A DNA stretch of 64,000 nucleotides, from assembly GCA_022376925.1 (NCBI GenBank), contig JAIOJX010000025.1, positions 97,243,608 through 97,307,607 on the forward strand, written 5' to 3'. Below, in pieces: positions 47,176-58,764 of the stretch. The translations under genes and the position numbers were made by a program. Within the stretch, counting starts at the first letter, position 1, and each line of letters opens with the position of its first letter. The notes under the pieces are model-generated. The model did no database searches. It was not told the origin of the DNA and saw only the letters and a list, made by a program, of their open reading frames with translations. The stretch is from Tragulus kanchil. Lineage: Eukaryota; Chordata; Mammalia; Artiodactyla; Tragulidae.

Positions 47176-47390
47176 CTAAGTCACTTCAGTCTTGTCTGAC
47201 TCTTTTGTGAGCCCTACAGACTGTAGACTACCAGGCTCCTCTGTGCATGGGATTCTCCAGACAAGAATACTGGAGTGAGTAGCTGTTCGCTTCTCCAGGG
47301 GCTCTTCTCAACCCAAGGATCAAACCCATATCTCCTGTATTGGTAAGTGGATTCTTTACCACTGAGACACCAGACAAGCTCCAAAATGAC
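47176..47390 (-). mobile_element. BovA-type SINE, minus strand
   Basis: CTAAGTCACTTCAGTCTTGT, CCAGGCTCCTCTGTGCATGG, GATTCTCCAGACAAGAATAC and ATTCTTTACCACTGAGACAC form the inverted BovA order. The head of this SINE lies at the end of unit 18B. Confidence 0.92.
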
Positions 47391-47394
47391 ATGG

Positions 47395-47930
47395 ATTAAC
47401 TCATTTAAGCACAATCATATGGCTTAGGGATGAATATTATACCTATTTTACTTCCAAAAACTGAGGCATACAGAGTTGTTTTTTTTTTTTCTTTTTAATT
47501 TTATTTTATTTATTTTGGGCGGAGGTCGGGTTGGGGAAAGAGGGGAGCGGGCAGGCCACTTCTATTGGTCTTTCATTTCTCTATTTTCATCCGTCTTTGT
47601 ACTTTGGCTCCTGTGGGCCTCCCATCACAGTGGCGTCTGTTGTTGCTGAGCGCCGGCTCTGGGCGCATGTGCTCCAGAGCTACGGCTCGGTGATTGGACA
47701 CATCAGTCCAGCAACTCCGCAGCACGTGGGATCTTTCCAGGCCAGGGATCGAACTGGCACCCCTTGCACTGCAAGGCGGTGTCCTTACCCACTGGACCAC
47801 CAGGGGAAGCCCTAGAGTTTAAAGGATTTGTTTGTCCACATGTTCTTGCAGCAACATGTGGGAGAAAAAGATTTGAACCCAGTCAAGTTGGCTCCATGAT
47901 TTAATTTATCTTTATGCTATATAGGCTGTG
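47395..47930 (-). mobile_element. MIR, minus strand, split by a SINE
   Basis: The left arm (47395-47477) has AACTCATTTAAGCACAATCA and CAAAAACTGAGGCATACAGA. The right arm (47814-47930) has AGAGTTTAAAGGATTTGTTT and GATTTGAACCCAGTCAAGTT. Together they form one MIR interrupted by the element at 47478-47813. Confidence 0.75.
47478..47813 (-). mobile_element. CHR-variant SINE, minus strand, nested in MIR
   Basis: On the plus strand it ends at ACCACCAGGGGAAGCCC, the inverse of the SINE head. It includes the inverted B box GATCGAACTGG, GGCTCTGGGCGCATGTGCTC, TTTTCATCCGTCTTTGTACT and CCACTTCTATTGGTCTTTCA. The last two show the same tail as the copy at 21651. A T-rich run at 47478-47515 is its A-rich 3' end. 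AGAGTT at 47472-47477 and 47814-47819 is a short candidate target-site duplication. Confidence 0.88.
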
Positions 47931-49039
47931 CTGGTTTACAGTTTGGCATATTAGGCCATAATAAGCCATCAGAAACCGATGTCTCTTATTCTACTTATTT
48001 ACTGTCTTAGATTTCAAGCAATAAATATGCCACTGTACATCAACTTACTCCAAATGAGTATAATACTGCCTTTAAGAGTATAACAAATAGCAAGTAAAAT
48101 CTTCAAATCAGCACTGATGAATTAGGAATCAGTAAAATGCTTTAAGTCCTGAAGGTGTAGGTATTCATACTTCTGTTTATTCAGTGTTTTTTTTTTTTTT
48201 TTCAGAGTAGCACTTTGTGCATAATGTGCAAAAGTTATAATAATTACTATTTATCTGTATTGAGGAAATCCATACTTTATTATCTAGCATTCTTCTACTC
48301 CTTGGTTCATGTATTGCAAATAAGTTCTGATGCAAGTTAATTTATTTGGCGAACCCGATTGCAAGTTATTTAGAGGGTCCTATGGAGCCATTTATTACAA
48401 ATGGAGCCACCATGGCTAACAAGGATGGCCTGACAACCGTTCCATAGTGAGTCTCCTAGGAGTGACAGCTTGAGCTATAGCATATGTGCTTGGAGGGCTT
48501 TCGAGGGACAGCAGACTGCATTTTTGGTCTTATTGTTTCAGAATGCCAAGGCATTATGGGGACATGACTATTAACAATAGAGCCTGCCATTGTTTTGCTG
48601 TTATTTTTTCTCAAAGCTTTCTGAGTGACAGTCCCTGGGGAGAGTGAATTATCATCCTTAACTTGTAACTTAACTGCTCCTTTTGTCATTCTGCATAATT
48701 GCTGTCACCCAGGTAAAACTAAATGGTTTTTCTTCCTGGTAAATTCTCCCACACTCAGTTTGGAGCCCTTCAGGCAAGACAGGCAGTGGGGAACCTGCGC
48801 AAATAATGTGGTGATCTAAAATCACTCCTAGAAAAGGAGAGCCTTTGAAAAGCGTCGTCTTAGGAAACAAATGTCAAACACAAACTTAAATAACTAAGGT
48901 TGCCATTTGTTTAGCAATTACAAAAATAGGTATTAAAATAGCACATGCCATATATTATGAAGATTATAACTTGTTAATTCACTAAAAGTGCCTAGCCCAG
49001 TGTGTGGCGTAATCAGTTAGTGTTAGCCTTTATTGCTTT
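47931..49039. other. Single-copy unannotated DNA with a T run at 48187-48202
   Basis: No exon or recognised repeat. Reverse-strand frames at 48456 and 48670 and the plus frame at 48625 have no domain. The segment 48360-48850 is less AT-rich than its surroundings. Confidence 0.45.
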
Positions 49040-49150
49040 GTGCCATTATGTGTTTAATCATTACAACTATCACTCAAGGTAGTTATTATTCATCCCATTT
49101 TACAGATGAGAAAACTGAACTTTATTAGAGCTGCATTTTAGATGTATGTG
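49040..49150 (-). mobile_element. MIR fragment, minus strand
   Basis: GTGTTTAATCATTACAACTA, CACTCAAGGTAGTTATTATT and CATTTTACAGATGAGAAAAC are the inverted MIR core. Confidence 0.8.
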
Positions 49151-49499
49151 GGCTAAATTCTGAAATCAGATTTTATTATCTTTCCAAATACTCTATGATT
49201 CACCCATTTACATCAAGGGATAAATGGAGATAGTTGGCCAACCAAAGGAAATGAACAATCTTTGGAGCTGATCATAGACTCTTAAGCTTGCCAGTTACTC
49301 CCATTAAATGATTGAATTTTTCCACTTTTCCATAAACCTCTATTTTATAAAACTACTGTAATTATTTAAATACAATAAAATATTTTGAAAAACAACTGCT
49401 TGGATACTTTGTTTTCATGAAGACCTTGAGGCTGATAATATATACTGAAAATAATATTTACCACAATAGTAATAGTAGTCACAGTAATAGCAATAACAA

Positions 49500-49700
49500 T
49501 AATAATAGGCTTAGAAATAGTTACCCTTTCTTGAGCACTTACTAGTTCTAAGAACTTACCATCAATTGTCTCATTTCATCATCATTAAATACGATTTATC
49601 GCTGATTTGTATGCTACAAAACTGAAGCTCAGAGAGAGACAGTAATAGATGGAAAGTCTGAGACAAGGTTGAATCCAGGCAGTCAGACTCCTAAAGACTC
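49500..49700 (-). mobile_element. MIR, minus strand
   Basis: TTCTTGAGCACTTACTAGTT, CAATTGTCTCATTTCATCAT, CTACAAAACTGAAGCTCAGA and AGGTTGAATCCAGGCAGTCA run through nearly the whole inverted MIR. A duplicate is at 50536-50736. Confidence 0.85.
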
Positions 49701-50254
49701 CTCCTCTTTACACAGGAGGTACATGATGCACTGAGACTCAAACCTAGCACTCTCATATAGGCTCCCACCCTTTCCTTCTCATTCAAATCCAGGATAAAAA
49801 TGGCTGCCTTCTGAATCCACCTTCCACTGTACCTACTTTTGATTAGATTTGCAGGACAAAGTCATTGCATATTAGAAAGTGAGGTGTTCTTAAGCCTTAT
49901 GATGATGCAAACTGGCAGTGCCCAAACAAGCACACCAGATTAAGTACAACATAAAGGTAAATTCACAGATTGTGGAGGTGATTATCAGTCAGGTCTGAAA
50001 GAGCAGAGGAAGTGGCACAGGAGACGTGAGTCAGAATGGAGACTAGAGGCTAGGGACTGAAGGAAGTCTCTTTGGAGCCAGATAAGCATTTCTAGCAAAA
50101 GGACACATTGAAAAAGACATTCATATCACTATTGTTTTCATTGTATACAGACTATAGAAAGGAAAAGTCTTTGCTGGCAAGTGAAAGACATAGGTTAAAA
50201 AGAGAGGCTGAACAACAATGACCTACGTAAAAGTATGTCTAGTTTTTGCTCAGA

Positions 50255-50400
50255 CAGACCTGTGCTTAAAGACTGCATACATTTTTTAGAAAGTTGTTTC
50301 AACTGAGCCTCCACTTAATCATCTTTAAAAAAGGGATACAATTCCTAGCACAAAGTACCATGATCATCTATCTTAATTCCAAGGTTAAAGTAATATTTAT
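50255..50400 (+). mobile_element. MIR-like fragment, plus strand (three copies)
   Basis: TTTCAACTGAGCCTCCACTT, AATCATCTTTAAAAAAGGGA and TACAATTCCTAGCACAAAGT resemble direct MIR core sequence. Further copies lie at about 51291-51436 and 52385-52530 through duplications 19 and 20. Confidence 0.55.
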
Positions 50401-51241
50401 TCAATGACAAAATGATCTGTTTTGAAAACAACTGCTTGGATACTTTGTTTTCATGAAGACCTTGAGGCTGATAATATATACTGAAAATAATATTTACCAC
50501 AATAGTAATAGTAGTCACAGTAATAGCAATAACAATAATAATAGGCTTAGAAATAGTTACCCTTTCTTGAGCACTTACTAGTTCTAAGAACTTACCATCA
50601 ATTGTCTCATTTCATCATCATTAAATACGATTTATCGCTGATTTGTATGCTACAAAACTGAAGCTCAGAGAGAGACAGTAATAGATGGAAAGTCTGAGAC
50701 AAGGTTGAATCCAGGCAGTCAGACTCCTAAAGACTCCTCCTCTTTACACAGGAGGTACATGATGCACTGAGACTCAAACCTAGCACTCTCATATAGGCTC
50801 CCACCCTTTCCTTCTCATTCAAATCCAGGATAAAAATGGCTGCCTTCTGAATCCACCTTCCACTGTACCTACTTTTGATTAGATTTGCAGGACAAAGTCA
50901 TTGCATATTAGAAAGTGAGGTGTTCTTAAGCCTTATGATGATGCAAACTGGCAGTGCCCAAACAAGCACACCAGATTAAGTACAACATAAAGGTAAATTC
51001 ACAGATTGTGGAGGTGATTATCAGTCAGGTCTGAAAGAGCAGAGGAAGTGGCACAGGAGACGTGAGTCAGAATGGAGACTAGAGGCTAGGGACTGAAGGA
51101 AGTCTCTTTGGAGCCAGATAAGCATTTCTAGCAAAAGGACACATTGAAAAAGACATTCATATCACTATTGTTTTCATTGTATACAGACTATAGAAAGGAA
51201 AAGTCTTTGCTGGCAAGTGAAAGACATAGGTTAAAAAGAGA

Positions 51242-53437
51242 GGCTGAACAACAATGACCTACGTAAAAGTATGTCTAGTTTTTGCTCAGACAGACCTGTG
51301 CTTAAAGACTGCATACATTTTTTAGAAAGTTGTTTCAACTGAGCCTCCACTTAATCATCTTTAAAAAAGGGATACAATTCCTAGCACAAAGTACCATGAT
51401 CATCTATCTTAATTCCAAGGTTAAAGTAATATTTATTCAATGACAAAATGATCTGTTTTGAAAATTTGTATCCATATTAATTTTATTCGTGTTGCCCCAT
51501 AATTGCCTTAATATTTTTCTACAGTCACTGACAATTGTAAATATACTCCACATTATGCTCTATGTCTCTTTCCTTTTCTTTTCTTCATGATCACTCTGAT
51601 CCCCCTTCCAAAATAGTGTGTCTCTTCTCTTTATGCTGCATGACTTTTCTAAGGTACTCAAAAACAAGAGATTTCAGTTTTCACAGCATACATAATGTAT
51701 TTGTATTAAAACAAAAAAACAGAATGATTTCAACTCCTGACCATGCTTACTGAGAGAAACCAAGTATTGTGGTTTGTCCATTTCTTGATGAAATTCCTTA
51801 TAAGGCGTCTTAAAATGTACAGTCTTGGATCTGTGTTGATGGAAAAATATTTAAAAATAGTGTGATGACCAGCCTATGCCCCAGAAATACACTGAGTTCC
51901 AAATTCCAGCTACATTCTTTGAGGGGTTAAAGCTGTCTTGAGGAGTGTCCCTGAGAAGAAACCACCCCAGTCATCAGTTGGTGGAGATACTGCCCCTTTC
52001 CCCGTGCGCTGGACCTTAGTTGCCAGGGTCAGATACTCCGCAGCTGTCCTGGCAGTCACTGGGAGGAGTTGATGATATTTAACTTAGGACACCAGCCAAG
52101 AATTATTTATCTGTCAAAACTTGTCAAATATAAGTCAGTGTTACGTTGCCTGCTGAGCCCCAGACTGTCTGTCTGCCTGTCTGATTTCCACAAGGGAGAT
52201 TGGGAGATAATTTCTTTAAAGGCAGGAAAGGGCAGCCTCATTGCAAAAGGGAGAAAAGAGAAATGAGCCATTCTTATTTAACTTTTTATATTCCACTAAA
52301 ACAAATAAGCATCCTTTGACTTTTAAAAGCATTTTTAAAAGGCTGAACAACAATGACCTCGAAAAGTTGTCTAGTTTTGCTCAGACAGACCTGTGCTTAA
52401 AGACTGCATACATTTTTTAGAAAGTTGTTTCAACTGAGCCTCCACTTAATCATCTTTAAAAAAGGGATACAATTCCTAGCACAAAGTACCATGATCATCT
52501 ATCTTAATTCCAAGGTTAAAGTAATATTTATTCAATGACAAAATGATCTGTTTTGAAAATTTGTATCCATATTAATTTTATTCGTGTTGCCCCATAATTG
52601 CCTTAATATTTTTCTACAGTCACTGACAATTGTAAATATACTCCACATTATGCTCTATGTCTCTTTCCTTTTCTTTTCTTCATGATCACTCTGATCCCCC
52701 TTCCAAAATAGTGTGTCTCTTCTCTTTATGCTGCATGACTTTTCTAAGGTACTCAAAAACAAGAGATTTCAGTTTTCACAGCATACATAATGTATTTGTA
52801 TTAAAACAAAAAAACAGAATGATTTCAACTCCTGACCATGCTTACTGAGAGAAACCAAGTATTGTGGTTTGTCCATTTCTTGATGAAATTCCTTATAAGG
52901 CGTCTTAAAATGTACAGTCTTGGATCTGTGTTGATGGAAAAATATTTAAAAATAGTGTGATGACCAGCCTATGCCCCAGAAATACACTGAGTTCCAAATT
53001 CCAGCTACATTCTTTGAGGGGTTAAAGCTGTCTTGAGGAGTGTCCCTGAGAAGAAACCACCCCAGTCATCAGTTGGTGGAGATACTGCCCCTTTCCCCGT
53101 GCGCTGGACCTTAGTTGCCAGGGTCAGATACTCCGCAGCTGTCCTGGCAGTCACTGGGAGGAGTTGATGATATTTAACTTAGGACACCAGCCAAGAATTA
53201 TTTATCTGTCAAAACTTGTCAAATATAAGTCAGTGTTACGTTGCCTGCTGAGCCCCAGACTGTCTGTCTGCCTGTCTGATTTCCACAAGGGAGATTGGGA
53301 GATAATTTCTTTAAAGGCAGGAAAGGGCAGCCTCATTGCAAAAGGGAGAAAAGAGAAATGAGCCATTCTTATTTAACTTTTTTATATTCCACTAAAAACA
53401 AATAAGCATCCTTTGACTTTTTAAAAGCATTTTTAAA
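51242..53437 (+). repeat. Direct duplication 20 (A 51242-52340, B 52341-53437)
   Basis: The offset is 1099 at the left edge, then 1095. B's first bases have three small deletions (CCTCGAAAAGTTGTCTAGTT against CCTACGTAAAAGTATGTCTAG). A's last 80 bases have shortened T and A runs (AACTTTTTATATT against AACTTTTTTATATT, CTAAAACAAA against CTAAAAACAAA). Errors sit on both sides of the join. Confidence 0.95.
51464..52190. other. Unannotated, moderately GC-rich non-repetitive DNA (repeated at 52559-53285)
   Basis: No exon recognised. The part 51900-52200 has mixed base composition and no repeat signature. It could be conserved non-coding DNA, which cannot be judged without alignment. Confidence 0.4.
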
Positions 53438-53439
53438 AA

Positions 53440-53555
53440 ATTTTTCACTATGCCACGCAGCATCTGGCATCTTTTTTCTCTGACCAGGGACCAAACTCAC
53501 ACCCCCTGCATTAGAAGCAAGGCATCTTAGCCACTGGACTGCCAGGGAAGTCCAT
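53440..53555 (-). mobile_element. Classic CHR-type SINE, minus strand
   Basis: The plus strand reads GCCACGCAGCATCTGGCATC, TCTGACCAGGGACCAAACTC, ACCCCCTGCATTAGAAGCAA and ends ACTGGACTGCCAGGGAAGTC. That is the inverse of the short tRNA-Glu CHR SINE of cetaceans, hippos and ruminants. It is older and shorter than the CHR-variant elements in this window. Confidence 0.9.
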
Positions 53556-53969
53556 CCTTTGATTCTTGAATGGGTTGTCTCCAGCAACACTAACTCGTTA
53601 GTCAGGAAAAGCAATACCTTCTTTCCCCTGGATCCCCCAAACAACCTTTGGATTTCAAAAGTTGGCTTTGAAGCACCTGGTTTTCCAGGAGTTTGAAATG
53701 TGTCAAATGATTCAAACTTGCCTGGACAGTCCTTTCAAGTGTGAGACTAGTGACCTCCTCCAGGTCACCTTCCAAGCTCTTTTTCATGCTTGGATCCCCT
53801 GAGGTGCAGCCCAGATGGGATCAGTTGCTCCTCTCCCAACCCCTTAGTTAAAAGGGCACATTTGGTTTGCAGAAGATACCAGAAGAACGCTTGTTTTGAG
53901 TTCACTTCTGTTAACATTTCCTTTGAGAACAAGTTTGTTTCAGGGAAAGAGGAGAAAAGAAAGGAAACC

Positions 53970-54032
53970 TGTTGTGTGTGTGTGGTGGGGGTATGCCTAT
54001 AGCCTTGCTGATGAAAAAAAAAAAAAAAAAAA
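53970..54032. repeat. Short GT run and 19-base poly(A)
   Basis: A GT run near 53971-53984 is followed after about 30 bases by A19 at 54014-54032. No SINE body was recognised immediately upstream. The pair recurs at about 55062-55124. Confidence 0.85.
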
Positions 54033-54377
54033 CAGCAGATATTTGGAAGCATACACTGTTTTATTTTTCAACCAAACCACCATGCTGAGGATTTGACTGC
54101 TGGGAGAAAAGAGGGTACATTTGTCAGCCTTTTCACTTTGATGCATGCTTCTGCAGTTAATGAATAAAATATCTGAGGGGATATGAATTGCCCTGATGTC
54201 CAGTGGCTTTAGGGCTAAGGTTCACTTTATGGTGATGCAAGTCTGCCCTGTGGCTCAGAATAGCTTCATACTGAGTGAAGATATTTAAGGCCCATTACCC
54301 TATAGAAAAGCAGCTGAAGAATTAATTTGACTTCTAGAGAATAAACACACAGGTGTGGGGAGAAAAATTAGTCAAAT
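54033..54377. other. Unannotated DNA (repeated at 55125-55467)
   Basis: No gene or recognised repeat. Confidence 0.5.
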
Positions 54378-54531
54378 CAAGGGAGATTGGGATATAATTT
54401 CTTTAAAGGCAGGAAAGGGCAGCCTCATTGCAAAAGGGAGAAAAGAGAAATGAGCCATTCTTATTTAACTTTTTTATATTCCACTAAAAACAAATAAGCA
54501 TCCTTTGACTTTTTAAAAGCATTTTTAAAAA

Positions 54532-54647
54532 ATTTTTCACTATGCCACGCAGCATCTGGCATCTTTTTTCTCTGACCAGGGACCAAACTCACACCCCCTG
54601 CATTAGAAGCAAGGCATCTTAGCCACTGGACTGCCAGGGAAGTCCAT
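54532..54647 (-). mobile_element. Classic CHR-type SINE, second copy in unit 21B
   Basis: Duplicate of 53440-53555 with the same flanks. Confidence 0.9.
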
Positions 54648-55467
54648 CCTTTGATTCTTGAATGGGTTGTCTCCAGCAACACTAACTCGTTAGTCAGGAA
54701 AAGCAATACCTTCTTTCCCCTGGATCCCCCAAACAACCTTTGGATTTCAAAAGTTGGCTTTGAAGCACCTGGTTTTCCAGGAGTTTGAAATGTGTCAAAT
54801 GATTCAAACTTGCCTGGACAGTCCTTTCAAGTGTGAGACTAGTGACCTCCTCCAGGTCACCTTCCAAGCTCTTTTTCATGCTTGGATCCCCTGAGGTGCA
54901 GCCCAGATGGGATCAGTTGCTCCTCTCCCAACCCCTTAGTTAAAAGGGCACATTTGGTTTGCAGAAGATACCAGAAGAACGCTTGTTTTGAGTTCACTTC
55001 TGTTAACATTTCCTTTGAGAACAAGTTTGTTTCAGGGAAAGAGGAGAAAAGAAAGGAAACCTGTTGTGTGTGTGTGGTGGGGGTATGCCTATAGCCTTGC
55101 TGATGAAAAAAAAAAAAAAAAAAACAGCAGATATTTGGAAGCATACACTGTTTTATTTTTCAACCAAACCACCATGCTGAGGATTTGACTGCTGGGAGAA
55201 AAGAGGGTACATTTGTCAGCCTTTTCACTTTGATGCATGCTTCTGCAGTTAATGAATAAAATATCTGAGGGGATATGAATTGCCCTGATGTCCAGTGGCT
55301 TTAGGGCTAAGGTTCACTTTATGGTGATGCAAGTCTGCCCTGTGGCTCAGAATAGCTTCATACTGAGTGAAGATATTTAAGGCCCATTACCCTATAGAAA
55401 AGCAGCTGAAGAATTAATTTGACTTCTAGAGAATAAACACACAGGTGTGGGGAGAAAAAAATTAGTC

Positions 55468-56646
55468 AATGTCAATAATAATTTTTTGGAGAAATTCTGT
55501 TTCTGTCCTCCTTTATTATTTCAGTGCAAATTTCGAGGCATAGTAGGCACTTGATAAATGACTTGAAACTATGTACATTGCTATGTTTATATTACGCATA
55601 TCATGTAAACTTTTGTATTCTACCCTTGACCTAAGAAATGGACCGGTAATGAGTCCATGTGGTATTTAAAAAAACAAAACCTGTTAGAGAAGATGCCAGC
55701 TTAACTTAGATGTTCAACGCCTGTTTGCTGGATAAATTTAAAATTCACCACTGAAAACTATTGTCAGTAAAGTAATTGTATGCTGCCTGACCTCAGACAT
55801 CAGCAGAACATGCATCAAACATATATTTTTGGTAAACACTTGCAATTCCTTTTAGAGAAAATGATTCCCAGGGCAATCTATTTCTGGATTTGTCTAGAAC
55901 AGTTGTTGAAGTCATAATTAAAATGTTTTTCTTGATTTGGAGCAGGAGAGGAATTGGGCCTTTGGTTGTCCAGCTGTGAGAAATGGCTCTTTATGGAGAA
56001 GGAGGTGACATTCTTTCCATCCATAATTCAGTGGCTTAATCCTTAGCAACAGACCTAATCATTGCTTCAGGTTTTCTAGCTGAGTTAAACTAACAGCGTG
56101 AGATGAAGACTGTCAAGGAAATATCTCGTTGTTCACATATTGATTAAATCCTATACATCATCACCCCATTTTTAAGGTCAAAATAAATAGAAGTTAGGAA
56201 ACTCTCCCAGCATCCTCAGATGACTAAATGTTTAATTATTGAGAGAGCAAATATCCTGTCTGCTGCAAAATATGCAGCCTGAGTACCTGTTTTAACAGTT
56301 CATCTCACCTTGAAAGATAGCCTACCTTAGGTTGCATTCCTCTTAGAAAAGAGTTCCCGGGAATATTTCTCAACTCTTGAATAACATTCGTTGATTTCCT
56401 TTTATCAGACCACAATACCTATGCATGTAATATTTTCCTCCTTATGTTAGCTGAGGGTCAAATTTCTTGCTTTGCTATAGATTTCATAAGGGCTTGGGAG
56501 TTTTCATACGATTTATTCCCTTCTACTTGGTGAAAGCTTTATATATACAACATTTAAACATGATATGTTTTTTTCTATTTTAACAGTCTTATTTGTGTGT
56601 GTCTTTTTAAACCATACAACACTTCTCTTGGTATGTGACCTACAAG
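55468..56646. other. Low-repeat DNA, possible conserved non-coding segment
   Basis: Apart from a possible L2/MIR tail near 55525-55570, no repeat is evident in 55600-56480. The segment 55930-56150 has a mixed composition. No coding frame with a domain was seen. Confidence 0.4.
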
Positions 56647-57776
56647 CTGTCCTCCTTTATTATTTCAGTGAAATTAGCTATGGCACTTGATAAATGACTT
56701 GAAACTATGTACATTGCTATTTTAATACATGTAAACTTTTGTATTCTACCCTTGACCTAAGAAATGGACCGGTAATGAGTCCATGTGGTATTTAAAAAAA
56801 CAAAACCTGTTAGAGAAGATGCCAGCTTAACTTAGATGTTCAACGCCTGTTTGCTGGATAAATTTAAAATTCACCACTGAAAACTATTGTCAGTAAAGTA
56901 ATTGTATGCTGCCTGACCTCAGACATCAGCAGAACATGCATCAAACATATATTTTTGGTAAACACTTGCAATTCCTTTTAGAGAAAATGATTCCCAGGGC
57001 AATCTATTTCTGGATTTGTCTAGAACAGTTGTTGAAGTCATAATTAAAATGTTTTTCTTGATTTGGAGCAGGAGAGGAATTGGGCCTTTGGTTGTCCAGC
57101 TGTGAGAAATGGCTCTTTATGGAGAAGGAGGTGACATTCTTTCCATCCATAATTCAGTGGCTTAATCCTTAGCAACAGACCTAATCATTGCTTCAGGTTT
57201 TCTAGCTGAGTTAAACTAACAGCGTGAGATGAAGACTGTCAAGGAAATATCTCGTTGTTCACATATTGATTAAATCCTATACATCATCACCCCATTTTTA
57301 AGGTCAAAATAAATAGAAGTTAGGAAACTCTCCCAGCATCCTCAGATGACTAAATGTTTAATTATTGAGAGAGCAAATATCCTGTCTGCTGCAAAATATG
57401 CAGCCTGAGTACCTGTTTTAACAGTTCATCTCACCTTGAAAGATAGCCTACCTTAGGTTGCATTCCTCTTAGAAAAGAGTTCCCGGGAATATTTCTCAAC
57501 TCTTGAATAACATTCGTTGATTTCCTTTTATCAGACCACAATACCTATGCATGTAATATTTTCCTCCTTATGTTAGCTGAGGGTCAAATTTCTTGCTTTG
57601 CTATAGATTTCATAAGGGCTTGGGAGTTTTCATACGATTTATTCCCTTCTACTTGGTGAAAGCTTTATATATACAACATTTAAACATGATATGTTTTTTT
57701 CTATTTTAACAGTCTTATTTGTGTGTGTACGTGTATTGTAAACCATACAACACTTCTCTTGGTATGTGACCTACAA
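55503..57776 (+). repeat. Direct duplication 22 (A 55503-56646, B 56647-57776)
   Basis: The offset falls from 1144 to 1136 to 1126 within the first 110 bases of B through successive small deletions (GTGAAATTAGCTATGGCAC; CTATTTTAATACATG). A's last 60 bases also lack sequence (GTGTGTCTTTTTAAACC against GTGTGTGTACGTGTATTGTAAACC). The middle 900 bases look identical. This join shows best that errors flank the junction. Confidence 0.95.
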
Positions 57777-57874
57777 GTCACACATTTTAAATTATAAATT
57801 TAACCACAAGCTATACTAAAATATACTATTTAGTATATACTATACTAGCTGAGTCGACTTTGGCAAGTTTTAAA

Positions 57875-57968
57875 ACTCTTTTATGCTTTTATTTTCTTAT
57901 CTTAAAATGGGGATTATAACATTTATCTTATAGTGCTGTGATGAGGACCAGATGAATTAATAAAGTCA
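57875..57968 (+). mobile_element. MIR fragment, plus strand
   Basis: TTTATTTTCTTATCTTAAAA, TGGGGATTATAACATTTATC and GCTGTGATGAGGACCAGATG follow the direct MIR core. A duplicate is at 59011-59104. Confidence 0.8.
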
Positions 57969-58270
57969 AGTATGAATTGTAAAGTACTACCTTTACCGTT
58001 GACTCTAAGCTCCTTGATATCATACAGAGTAATTTAACAAGTTTAAATTCCCAGGATTTCAGGCCACACATGGCATTCATTGTCAAGGCTTTTGGTCATG
58101 GGATCTTTCAGGCCTGGGTTAGCTTTGCATTTTTCTCAAACATCTATATACCTTTATCTTACAATGTCTTCTTGCTTGAAGCCAGCCCAAATAATAGTGA
58201 GTCCTTGGTCTTGTTGCTACTCTGCTACACTGGACATACTGGCACCTGGGCCTTATTGACCTATGGGAAT

Positions 58271-58420
58271 AGATAATTCTTTGATATGAGTGCCTGTTCT
58301 GTTTATTGTAGGACATTTTCAGTATCTCTAATCTCTGCCCACAAGATGCCAGTAGCATACTTCAGTTGTGGCAACCAAAAATGTCTCCAGGCATTGTCAA
58401 ACCTCCCCTGGTTGTGTAAC
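58271..58420 (-). mobile_element. MER20 (hAT-Charlie type non-autonomous DNA transposon)
   Basis: ATAATTCTTTGATATGAGTG, TTATTGTAGGACATTTTCAG, GCCCACAAGATGCCAGTAGC, TTGTGGCAACCAAAAATGTC and CCAGGCATTGTCAAACCTCC follow the MER20 consensus order in reverse. MER20 is an ancient eutherian DNA transposon. Some copies serve as regulatory elements in endometrial stromal cells. Nothing in this sequence alone shows that this copy is active. Confidence 0.8.
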
Positions 58421-58764
58421 AGGGAGTCAGTTACAGTCTTTCTGCTAGATCTGTTTCTTTGCTACTTTTGTTATTATAATCACACATAATGGCTTTCCCC
58501 TGAGAATCCTGCCGCTCTGCCTGATTGTTAAGATAAACTGCCTTTGTTCAAAACCCTGGAAGGAAGGAAGACATTAACACAGGTCCCACTGCCAGAGGCT
58601 TCTCATTCTAGGAGCTACTTGTAAGAGTAAATGAACTTTTTATTTCGTTTCCTCACTTCTCCCATTTAAGATCCATGAAAGAAACTGGCATCCAGATGCC
58701 AGCAATATGGTTGCTGTGAGATATTACTCTGCCATCTTCTGGATCAGGCCACTTTCTGAATAAA
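58421..58764. other. Unannotated DNA (repeated at 59557-59902 and 60687-61032)
   Basis: No gene or recognised repeat. It exists in three copies through duplications 23 and 24. Confidence 0.5.

Larger units (their letters stand above)
44899..47184 (+). repeat. Direct duplication 18 (A 44899-46037, B 46042-47184)
   Basis: The offset is 1143, rising to 1146 through three one-base homopolymer gains in B (for example CATTCCCTAAAAAGCCCC). This breaks in B the 63-codon frame seen at 45425-45616 in A, which fits polishing noise in non-coding DNA. The filler is four bases. Confidence 0.94.
49386..51463 (+). repeat. Direct duplication 19 (A 49386-50421, B 50422-51463)
   Basis: The offset is a constant 1036, the shortest unit in the window, with no filler. 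A short shared word TTTTGAAAA lies at the join. Inside the unit the copies look identical. Confidence 0.95.
53286..55467 (+). repeat. Direct duplication 21 (A 53286-54377, B 54378-55467)
   Basis: The offset is 1092. The 19-base poly(A) run has the same length in both copies. Differences are one base near B's left edge (GGGATATAAT against GGGAGATAAT) and shortened A runs at A's right edge. The first 150 bases also occur at 52190-52340, a third copy. Confidence 0.95.

Noticed and set aside
54014..54032. Poly(A) tail of a processed pseudogene
   Set aside because: No coding-like or transcript-like sequence lies upstream and no target-site duplication was found.
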